Under the pieces are notes generated by a model that was given only the letters and a program-made list of their open reading frames with translations, was not told the DNA's origin and ran no database searches. Shown piece by piece: positions 26,836 to 38,800 of a stretch of 64,000 nucleotides of DNA. How positions within the stretch are numbered: position 1 is the first letter of the stretch; each line of letters opens with the position of its first letter. The stretch is taken from contig CP137667.1 in the NCBI GenBank assembly GCA_037976565.1, positions 2,628,299-2,692,298 on the forward strand, read 5' to 3'. The position numbers were made by a program, and so were the translations under genes. Source of the DNA: Mesocentrotus franciscanus (lineage: Eukaryota; Echinodermata; Echinoidea; Camarodonta; Strongylocentrotidae).

Positions 26836-29800
26836 GGAAGAAGTAGATGAAGAAGAATAATCATGTCAGCAATATTAATGATTATATTCTATTCTCAATG
26901 ATTGAGGCATACACATTCACATCACAGAGGGAGAGAATATGACCTGGGTTCAAATTCAGTTTTCTTTAGATTATTAGACCCGGCACTGATGATCATTTAT
27001 CTGCAATGTTTTTGCCATGTAACGCTACATAAAAATGGTACCAGAGTGCCGTCTTTTGACATCAAATATTATTCAAATAGCATTGTAGAGACAATGAACA
27101 AATAAGAATAATAATACAAGGTTGTTAGTCATGAGAATATTCACTTCTATCTCTCTCTGCTAAATAATCCGACAATAGAATCAACCGAGCGGAATCAACT
27201 GCTAAACAAATTTATCATGAGTCCTGAAATATCAATTTGTTACTGCTTGGAATCAGGATAATGGAAGGCACATAAATAGGGCTTACAAGCCCTGCGTGCA
27301 AAACGAATGGGATTTTGGTGAATAAAAAAACACGAATTGAAGCGTGCCGTGGCACAAATGGCCGTCCCTACTAATATAATCATCTGTGGCATTAAATGGC
27401 GTCTAAAATTTCCCCCTTGACAGATTTTACAAATCTGGCTTCGAGATGACGGCGTTTTACCACCCAGACTACGCTTGCAAAATTTCAAGGAATAAAAGGG
27501 ACGGAAAGAGGGCGAAATGCGGTCTGAAAAAAATGACGTCTCAGCCGATACGTGTTATAATTGAGCGGAAACTCACACATGAGTAATTTTGGAGAACGAA
27601 GAATTTAGTTACATTGAAGGAATGCCCGAAATAATGCCTACGAAGTTTGAAATGAATTGGGATAGAGGAAGAGACCGAGATAGGGCTCACAAGTACTGCG
27701 TGCAAAACGATTGTGGTGAATGAACGACACGTCATGAAGCGTGCTGTGGCACTAACGGCTATCCTAACATAATCATGCAGAGTATAAAATGGCATATAAA
27801 ATGCTCCCCTTGACACAACTGGACGTTGTGGCGTGCGCCTGTAATCCAGCTAATAATGGAAGTTACAAACTGATAAAGCCGAGGACGCAGGTTCGAAACT
27901 GAGTAACGTCTTTCAGATGGTGACGTTAAAGGTCGGTCGATCCCCAGACGTAAATAATCATATCTGATTGATACACGTCTGTAAAAAGCCAATACACACA
28001 CCCACACACACACTCCCCTTGACAGATTTTAAAAATCCGACTTCAAGATGACCTGCGTTTGGCCACCCAGACTACGCTTGCAAAATTCCAAGGAAAAAAA
28101 ATATCTGAAAAGGGGCGAAAAGCGGTCTGAAAAGATGACGCCTTGGCCGATACCTGTTATAATTAAGCGGAAACTTAGCGGAATTCGTATAGTGACCCTT
28201 GTTCAAATGCGATTTACTCAAAATATCTGTAATAAAATAAACCCAGCCCCCCTAAAAAGTCAATAAATAAAATAGAAATACAACAAAAAAATACAGAAGG
28301 AATAGAGTGCAAAGGGCCTATTGTACTTTTGAGAGTTTATAAAAAAGGGTAAAAGAGTCACAGTAAATGCAAAGAGAGACGGTATTGCTTTTTGAACAAC
28401 TGTAATGATGTGCACGACTGAACTGAACAGCAAGTGGGAGTTTGTACAACAGCGGACCATAGTAGGCAAAGCTACGTTTCCTATAGTCATTGAGTGCATG
28501 TGGGACAAACAAAGGACTGTTAACTGCGTATCGTGTTATATAAAAGACTGGTCGTTGAGTAACGAGACGGTTTAAATAACTTGGAGCTTTAAACATCTTT
28601 TAAAAATCCGGCTTCCAGATGGCCTGTGTTTGGCCACCCAGAATACGCTTGTAAAATTTCAAGGAAAAAAGAGCACGGAAAGGGGGCGAAAGGCGGTCCA
28701 AAAAAATTACGTCATATCCGATACGTGTTATAATTGGGCGGAAACTCAGCGGAATTCGTATAGTGACCCTTGTTTAAATGCGATTTTCTCAAAATCTTCT
28801 GTGTAAACATATACCGTATTTGGTATCATTCGAAAGGGCATTTCAATGCGGGCAGTTTTACACCATGGTCATTTGCGCGCAACGGACTACAAGCATATAA
28901 CAGGCTGTTACGTAATGTATAGTAAATTCATCACTTTGGGCGATAACTTTGCGCTGACGTCATCAAATTTTACCAAACTTGACAGGCAGTTATCACGTGT
29001 ATGGATACATATGTCTGCCAACTTTCAACGACGTAGGTATAAAGATTGCCATTTTTTAACAAGTTGAAGTTATTTTGCAATTTTCTTGAAAACTGCAAAT
29101 TTGGAGGGCGATTTTCTCAAAGTCGGTTAGTGATAGGGTGTATATTTTTTTTATTCAGCTGGAAAGGGCATATCTTGAAGTATTTAAATCCCCCCAAAAG
29201 AGGTACAGGTTTGGCCAGGCACAATGGAGCTACGGCCACTGAAAGAAAGCCATTTTCAGAACTTTTGAGGGCGCTATTTATTTTTGCAAAGCTATGTGAG
29301 CGTGAATTTTGACATGGCTATGTGCAGTTTTAAGATCAAGATACTCTGTGAAATTGAGACGAAACACAATCGGTATGAGAAAGTTATGGCAAACTATATG
29401 CAACTTGAAAATTATTATGCATTATTGTAGAGTTCTCGGCTTTGTCCAAAATTCGACTTTCGATGGAAAACTGGCGTATCAATCTGTAAAAGCAAATCAA
29501 TGCGTACAGAAAATATCTATGGCAAGTAGTGCAAAGCCGTCTTTATTTTGAGGAGGATTTATGTTCGCCGCGTACTGTGGGATGAATCTTGATCAGTTGA
29601 TAAACTGGCGTCTTTTGGCGTAGTGGCATAACGCCTAGTGTGCAACGGCCTTTAGGGGGCAGTGCCAGTATTGAAGAAAAAACAATTGAAAAACAAACGA
29701 AAAATCAGATGTATTTACGATCAGGTAAGCAGACGACACTGGCATCTTCCCAATGGAAGCAGTTGTGGTATTCGAAACCGTTATGCGGGCAGTCGAAAAT

Positions 29801-32800
29801 ATGTGCCTCATTGCCCAGGCAACCGACGTTATCCATCCAAATTGGACCACTGCCCTGGCCGAAGCGAGCAGCTTGTGGGGCACTGAGGGCATCCTGATAG
29901 CCTAGACTTCTGCAGACCACACGTGCGTCATCTATGCTCCAAGAGTCGTCACAGACGGTCCCCCAAGATCCGCTGTAGAATACCTCTACCCTTCCTTCGT
30001 GTGCTCCGTTACCATTCACAAGACGAACTGTGGAAGAAATAAAAGCATCAGGTAAGCAGACGACACTGGCATCTTCCCAATGGAAGCAGTTGTGGCTTCC
30101 GAAACCGTTATGCGGGCAGACGAAAATATGTGCCTCATTGCCCAGGCAACCGACGTTATCCATCCAAATTGGACCACTGCCCTGGCCGAAGCTAGCAGAT
30201 TGTGGGGCACTGAGGGCATCCTGATAGCCTAGACTTCTGCAGACCACACGTGCGTCCTCTATGATCCAAGAGTCGTCACAGACGGTCCCCCAAGATCCGT
30301 TGTAGAATACCTCTACCCTTCCTTCGTGTGCTTCGTTACCATTCACAAGACGAACTGTGGAAGAAATAAAAGCAGGGAATCGATTTCAACACGTACGCAG
30401 TGGGATTTTGCTTTAAAAAAGCGGGGGCGGGGGCAGTATTCCAAAAAAGGAGAAGAATAAGGAGAAGAAAACGACTGTCATCGTAAGATTATTTGGTGCA
30501 ATTCTAGTATGATATTCTCTTTGGGAAATATCCTAATTTAGTTGACATAATCCAACGTCTTATTCGCATTCAGAAGCCACTTTTGACATTACAACCTGAC
30601 TACATCGAAGGGCGATTCCCTGAAATGCCTCCCGTACAACATAAGTCTTTTATCCATTTATCTCATCCAAAAATCTCTTGATGTACGGATTGAATAATGG
30701 TCCTTCTGGTATCATGAATATTAGTCATTGTCACATTTAGAGATTATTCATTTATGGATGACGATTGGAGGAAAAAAAAAGTTGTGTCGTTCGAAACCTT
30801 TGGATTTCATATTAACAAGATAAATAACACGACGCCACAACCTAAAACATACTTGTAAAAGGAAGTCGGGGTCAAAGCCATTTTACAGAGACTTACCAGT
30901 ACTAGGTGCTTCAGTTGGGATCGGGCTAGTTGTGGAATCTTTAATAAAAGTGGGGAAAAAAAGAATACATAACAAAAATGATGATGGATAACTACGTTAA
31001 ATCCACAAAAGTCCACAAAAAAGATATGACTTACACATGGAAACTCATAAACTCTGCCCTAATAAAAAATAACAACAAATCTCCATTGAGAAAAATTAAC
31101 ACTGGCGTCTCTGTTTAATACACAAGATCCTTTGCAAATTACTGAAAGTCTGGAGATTTACTTTACAAACATTGGCCCAAATCTTGCCAGTAAAATTCCC
31201 AATTCAAGGAGACCTTTTCATTCCTTCTTAAAAGACCCTAACCCACAATCTATATTCTTATTTCCAGTACAAGAGACAGAAGTATTAGATATAATTAATA
31301 ACCTTAAACACAAGAGGAGTGCTGGATATGAAGGTATATCAAATAGTCTGTTAAGACATGTGAGTGAACACATTGTGAAACCTTTAACATATATATTTAA
31401 TGTATCACTAGTTTGTGCCAAGATCCCTTCAAAAATGACAATAGCTAAAGTTGTTCCAGATTTTTAAAAGGGTGATAAACGAGAACAAGGTAATTATAGA
31501 CCAATATCTTTATTAACCCCCTTTAAAAAATAATGGAAAAAAGTGTTTACACCTGTGTGTTAAAATTCTTTGACGACTGCGATCTGTTTAGTATTTCACA
31601 ATTTGGTTTTCGAAAAAAAACATACGACAACACATGCTATGCTCTTATTCATAGACAAAGTCGCTAAATCAATAGATAATTTCTCCCATACAGTTGGAAT
31701 CTTCCTAGACCTCTCCAAGGCCTTCGACACGGTTAATCACAGGCGCGGATCCAGGATTTCTTAGGGGGGAAACCCAAATTTGAAATTGTGCGAGCCAAAT
31801 ATTGATACGTAATGGTGACCACTAAAGCAGTGGCGTAATGAGCAAAATCGTTTGGGGGCAGAAAAAATTCCGCATCACCACCACTCTTACATGCAGGCCT
31901 TGCTGAACGTTTTTCAAAGTGGGTGTGGGGGGAGGCTAAAGTATTTACGATCAGGTAGAGCGTAGAGTAAATTTGCGTGGGGTCTACGGGCAAAGCCCCA
32001 GCGGGGGTCAAGGGGCGGAGCTCCAGGTAACTCAGGGCGGATGGGCATTTAATTACGGTCAGATGAGTATATTCTTATACCTTATTTGTGACACTGGCAT
32101 TGCACTAATTGGCGAAGGGTCCAGGGGCGGAGCCCCCGGAAGGCTTAGGGGTTTTAGGCATTAAAATACCGTCAGATGAGTATCCAGGGGCCCGACTTAG
32201 GGCCCTAGGTGGGGTCTAGGGGGCAGAGCCCCGGGAAGCTTAGGGGTTTTAGGCATTTAATTACGGTCAGATGAGCATATTTTGATACTTTATTTGTGAC
32301 ACTGGCAGGTCACTAATTGGCGTGGGGGTCCAGGGGGCGGAACCCCCAGAAGCTCAGGGGGGGTTAAGCACTAAATTACGGTCAGATGAGCATCCAGGGG
32401 CCCGCTTTAGGGCCCTAGTTGAGGTCCAGGGGGCAGAGATTAGGGGTTTTAGGCATTTAATTACGGTCAGATGAGCATATATATTTGATACCTCATTATT
32501 TTGTGACACTGACAGATCACTATTCTTTCTTTTTTCTCTCTCTCTTTCTATTTCTCTTTAATATACTTTTTCAAAAAAGGAAGGGGGGAGGTCGAGCCCC
32601 CGAGCCCCGCCGTTCCGCGGGCCACCTCTAAATAAGCATATTTCTTGCCTGACTGTAAATTTGGGAATTAGAATTTTTCCAAAAAACGCATAAAAAGTAT
32701 AATTTATTAAAAAGTGAGGAAAAATCCCGGGAAATTATATCATTTTAAGCAAAATTTGTAAATCACTAGTATCGAATTGCATCATGCGCATTAAATGTTT

Positions 32801-35800
32801 CAAACGCTTTCTTTCATACAAATCCCCACAAAAAGTTCCGAAAGCTTGAATGCATACTATTTCACAAGATGTAATAACAAAAATATGAATAATTTTAATG
32901 ATACAGTTACATGCAAATGCATGGTCATTTTTGCATTTCTTTCCGCCTGCAAAATAGTTTTCTTCTGCATTTTGTTTTGTTGCTGTTATGAGTTTATATT
33001 GATATTATTGTTATCAAACAGGAATAAATAAATACATTTGTACGTTGATAGTTGTACAATGATGATAGACGAAGCGATAAAAATCGCAACTGATCTTTCC
33101 TTATTTTCCCCTTTTCTTTTCTTCTTCCTCTATAATTCTTTCCCTTTCTCTCCTCTTTCCCTTTCCCTTCTCTCTCTCTCTCTCTCTTTTTTTTTTACCG
33201 AGGGGAGGGGGAGGAGGCAAGGGCCTTTTTGGCCCCCCGCCGATTCACACCTTGTTGGCTGGGAAAATCACAACCGATCGGGAAAATCGCAACTGATATC
33301 CCCCTTCTTTTCTTTTCTTCTTCCTCTTTATTTCCTTCCCTTTATCTCCTCTTTTCCTTTTTTCTTTCCCTTTCCTTCCTTCTCTCTTTTGTTTTGCTGG
33401 GGGAGGCAACAGCCTGGGAGGCAAGGCCCTTTCGGTTCCCCCATCTCATTCTTTCCCCATTTTCTTTCCTGCTTCCTCTTCTTTCTTTCCCTTTCTCTCT
33501 TCTTTCCCTTTCTTTCCTCTTTCCCTTTCCCTTCTTTTCCTTCTCTCTCTTTTTTTGGCGGGGGGCCTGGATCCGCGCCTGAATCATGATATACCTCTCT
33601 ACAAACTACAACACTACGGTGTACGAGGAAGGGCCTTGGAGTGGTTCAGGAACTACCTTTCAAACCGAACTCAGTTTGTTTCCATTGATAATTCTGTATC
33701 AGCCTCAAAGGTGTTACAGTATGAGGTTCCTCAGGGTTCTCTCCTTGGTCCCCTTCTTTTCATTATATACATAAATGATTTCAAAAAATCCTCTGATATC
33801 TTATCTTTTATTCTTTTTGCTGATGATTCTAACATTTTCTATTCACATCGTGACCCTCACTCTCTCTTAGATACTATAAATATATAATTTACATTATGTG
33901 AACGACTGGATCCAAGCAAATAAAGTATCACTTAATGTAGGGAAAACCAATGTCATGCTTTTTATTAATATAGTTACCCAATTACCTGGCGATATCCTTT
34001 CAATAATACAAAAGTAGTTTGTGTTTATTGCACGAAATTTCTTGGGCTATCCATAGATAATAAATTATCATGGAAGAACATATTGATCATATGTGTAAGC
34101 TTTTATCTCGAGACACAGGGGTGCCTTCCCGTATTTTATTGACCCTCTACTCTACCCCATTCTTCCCTATCTAAACTATGGTATTCTTGCGTGGGGACAC
34201 GCACGAAAAATCCACACTAACATAATTTTCTTGCTACAAAAACGAGCAGTGAGAATAATAGTTAATGAAAGATTCTTTTCCCATACGGAACATTTATTTC
34301 CTGAAAATAAAATCCTTAACGTACACGATATGTTTTCATTCCACCTAGGAATATTTATGTTTCAACTAACATCCAATCAGGTACCCAGCGCTCTTTTACA
34401 AAATTATTTACAACTAATGCACACATACAAACATACCCTAATAGACGTCGTAACCAATATCATCTTCCTTTAACCCGAATAGTCTTCTCACAAAAAAAGA
34501 ATTGTATATACTGGACCAATGTATTGGAATACGCTTGATGTCCCCCTAAAACAACACTCAAGTATCTTTTGTTTCAAGAAATGCCTTAAAGTTCACTCTT
34601 TTGAAGTCACACGCGGCTCCAGCTATGCAACCCTAAGTCGTCAACCTGCGCAAATTAATTAATTATGCACGAACAAACTTTATTTCGCAAATGTATCATG
34701 AAGCTCGGATTTGCTTTCTTATTATATCTGGACTTCTTACTCATGCCATCCGATTCCTCCCAAAGAATTTCTTTGTTTCCTCTCTAAGGAACTACAAATA
34801 GACTACCTATTACGTGGCCCTACTCCTGCTTTCTCATCCTTTTTTGTGTTTTCATCACACGCATTTTTTTCTTTCTTTTCTTATCATCTGTTTTGTTTTT
34901 CCATCGCTCATAATGATATACGCTTGTAAAAATTACATTGGACCATTTGCAGCGTGTTTTTTGGTTTGTGCGTGTTTGTTCCCGGAGGCGTATTTTTTTT
35001 CCAACCGCAATTTCAATAAACACGCTTGCGAAGAGTCTAGCTAGCTACGAAAGCTTGGACAGAGGTCACAAACAATTATACTTTGATTATTTCTTGCTTT
35101 CCCTCACTATTTATAATGGCAAAAAATAAAACTGAATAAATACTGAGATTCGAACCCACAAGTCCAACGTTTTGTTATGCTATCCTTACCGATTGAGCCG
35201 ACGATGGGTTGATGGAGGGTCGGTTTGCATTATTATTATAACCCTATTGGTCACCCTAACGGTTACCATGTGCGCATGCGCAGGTTTAGTTAACTAGCTA
35301 GACTCTTCGCGAGCGCGTTTATTGAAAAATAAAGCCGCAAATGCGGTGGGAAAAAAAATTAAGCTTCCCGGAGAGTCCTCGGACGCGCAGGTTCAGTCGC
35401 CTATGCCGGGTCTTTGTGTTTCTTTTGTCGGGGCTTGTTCGGTGTACAATAGTTTATATTGCTGGTTGCTAGGTCGGACAAACCTAGAGCTTGTTCGACC
35501 TGGCAACGGCAGACTGATTTATGCGGAATGGGCCTCGGCAGGGGAGACCCGGGGATCTGCCGCGGGCGGGTGGATTCGCGCGTCTTTGGACTCTCTGGGA
35601 ACAGACATGTGCAGGATTTGATGCACGCTGACGATGGTCTAGTACTTAACTTATACTGGAAATCTCGCTCAACAAGCCTAGCTTTTTTGAGATTCCCTTT
35701 TTTCCCCTCACAGTTAAATTAAGCTATATAAAATATTTTGTCTTATTCTCAACCTTAAATGTACTTTGTAAACTTATTTTATTACGTACATACTTATCAG

Positions 35801-38800
35801 TATTTCTTTATTTGTATAATTCATTTTTTCCTATTATATATTGTAATACTGTATGGTTTATATATGTCATTTTAATTTGTGGATATTTGAGTGAAAAATA
35901 AATCAAATCAAATCAAAAGGAGGCGGAGGGAGAATAGAAACTAAGGTCGGCTAATTTTACTTCCTTAGCTATTCATCCATAATATACCAACTGCAAAATC
36001 AATCCAATTTGAATATATCAGCCATGACATAATATTATGGTAATTTAGATTATATGTACTAGTAGTACTACTGCTACTACTAGCTACATTTATATCGCGA
36101 ACGTATCCATCCCGGAGCATGCTCAAAGCGCCTGCAAAGTTCTATCATTCTCTGATCAACAGAAGTGCAGCTTTTAAAGCCATTGTTTAACGATGCCAAA
36201 TCTGAGATGCATGGCCCTACGTGTTATCGGCGTCTGTGGTATGGTGTAATATTGATGCCCTAAAAATATTGCGATTCAAAATGATCATGAAATGCCTCAA
36301 AAAAGTAAAAATCTTTGAGTGACCGGTTTTACCATACTTATTTCCCCAATAGATTGTGGTGTTATAAAAACCGTTGGCAAAACGGTTTTTGATATTTCGA
36401 ATTCCAATCATAAATATCTTGATAATCAGACGGGCGATCGGCTTGTAAACGTCATGGGATTCCTGACTGACCTAAAGGTTTATAATTATGATTGCAGCAT
36501 GAGCTAAATCCAGGATTTTTTAAAGAATCTGAGACAAAGATACCCAATCCCTTTTATACGGTCGATCATGTTATATGACAAATACCGTTTTTGGTATCAT
36601 TCAAAAGGGCACTTCATTGTGGTCAGTTTGACAGCATTTTAATCTCCGCGCTATGTACTGCAAGTATTTAACTGGCTGTTACGTAATGCATAGTAAAATC
36701 ATCATGTTGGGCAATAACTTTGCGGTGACATGATCAAATTTTACCAAACTTGGCAGACAGTTGTCACGTGTATGGATACATATGTCTGTAAAGTTTCATT
36801 GACGTAGGTATAAAGATCGCCATTTTAGAGCAAGTTGAAGTTATTTCGCAATTTTCTTGAAAACTGCAAATTTGGAGGACAATTTTCTTAAAGTCGGTCA
36901 ACGGTAGGGTATATATTTTTTTAGTTGGCTGAAAAGGGCATATCTTGAAGTATCTAAATCCAAAAAAAGGTACGGGTTTTGCCAGTCACGATGGAGCTAC
37001 GGCCACAGAAAGAAAGCCAAATTCAGGAGCATGAAATTTGGCATGGCTATGTGCAATCATAAGATCAAGATACTGTGAGAAATTGAGACGAAACGAAATC
37101 GGTATGAGAAAGTTAGGGCAATTTTAGATTTTTAGGGGTCAATTTTTCAAGAATTTCAGAGATTTTTGACGGAGTCGGTTTCGGATTTGAATTTTGAGTA
37201 TGAAGATGGCATTTTGAAGATCAGGTTATGCGTCGCATATGAAAGAACATCTCTTAAAATATCTAAAGGAATTTGTTAGAAGTCTGTAGGAACTAGGATA
37301 GTGGAGATAGGAAGGACGAAAGAAAGGCCTTATAACGGACCAGAAACGAACGAAATGGCGCCTCGACGGTTACGCATGAGTGATTTCGGAAAACGAAGAG
37401 TTAGATGACGTAGATTGGTATCAGAAATTATACATATGAATTTTGAAAGGAATCGGGGAAGAGAAAAGGACCTAGGTAGGAATAAAGTCGTCAATGCAAT
37501 AAGAATTCAGAACGCGAACGCGAACAAGACATTGACGAAAGTCGTCAATGCAAAGAATACCAAGAAGAAGAAGAATAAGAATTCAGAACGCGAACAAGAA
37601 CAAGACATTGACAAAAGTCGTTAATGCAAAAACCGGTACCAGTACCAGCAAGTGGTGACCTCTCCCTTAATGTGTACCTCCACTCAGACATAAGCCAGGC
37701 TACACTGCTATCTTAGATCAAGAAATGTAAAACATCTGGTTCCAAAATTATTTAAATTGTAATACTCAGGTAGACCCCGTCCATTTTCTACGATTTCGCC
37801 AAATGATATATAAACTTGATTTGTGTGAAAGAGATAATAAAACAAATAACATGTAATTGCGTTAATCTATAATATATTTGTAAAGAGCTCATATATAGTC
37901 GAAGAGACATCTATCGAGCGCTACATAAACACAGAAATAAGTTATTAAAATTATTATCATCATCAGTACATGTATTATTATTATCATTTTTAATGTTATT
38001 ATTAACCCTACCCCTAACCCTACCCCTAAGGGGCAAAACTCATTTTCGACCCGCCCCCAAAAAAGCCCCCGACAAAAATCAGCAGTAAAGGAGTAAAAAT
38101 GGTTTGTATTTTTATACAAAAAGAAAATCACAAAAAATATATTCCATTCAAACAAAAGGAAAGTAAACAGGAATTAAATTTCGTAAACATTCCGCATGCC
38201 CCTATATTTACCAATGGAAGATTTTATAATAGCGATACGCGCGCATCGTGGAAATATGGTGAGAGGATGGGAAAGCGTGTGTGTTTTTTATTATAGGGGT
38301 AGGAAGACATGAGCCCCTCAACACTGGCGTACCGATGGGGGGGGGGGGTGGGCAGTTGCCCCCTAATAAAATGTATACGTGGTTTATTTCTAATTCGATA
38401 CCAGTGATTTACAAATGTTGCTGAAATGAAATTATACTTTTGTATGCGTTTGTTGGAAATTCCCAAATTTACAATCAGGCAAAAATTATGCTTATTTAGA
38501 AGCCTTCATGTCAGGGCCTGCAGAATGGCGGGGCTTGGGGGCTCGAGCCCCCCTCACTTATTTCACTTATTTGAATAAGTATGTTAAAGAAAAAAAGAAA
38601 GAAAGAGAGAAAGAAAGAATGAGTGGCCTGCCAGAGTCACAAATGAGGTATCAAAATATGCTCATCTGACCGTTATTAAATACCTAAAACCCCTGAGCTT
38701 CCGGGGGCTTAGCCCCCTGGATCCTCCGCCAATTAGTGACATGCCAGTGTCATAAATAAGGTATCTAAATTAGCTTATCTGACCGTAATATAATGTCTAA

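Larger units (their letters stand above)
23413..29718 (-). other. Gene A intron 3, repeat-filled
   Basis: This runs between the SRCR exon and the first CCP exon. It holds SINEs, a 15-bp minisatellite, direct repeats and dispersed units described separately. I searched by eye for further minus-strand module exons and found none, but a short linker exon could be missed. Confidence 0.5.

Noticed and set aside
29640..30224. Plus-strand readings of 64-85 codons over the SRCR exon
   Set aside because: Antisense shadows of the two SRCR domains.
33038..33589. Ser/Phe/Pro-rich readings of up to 183 codons
   Set aside because: Low-complexity polypyrimidine tract inside the DNA transposon; it reads open because C/T runs lack stops.
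35130..35215. Possible minus-strand tRNA
   Set aside because: A and B boxes are recognisable but the acceptor stem does not pair, and it lies within an inverted-repeat element.
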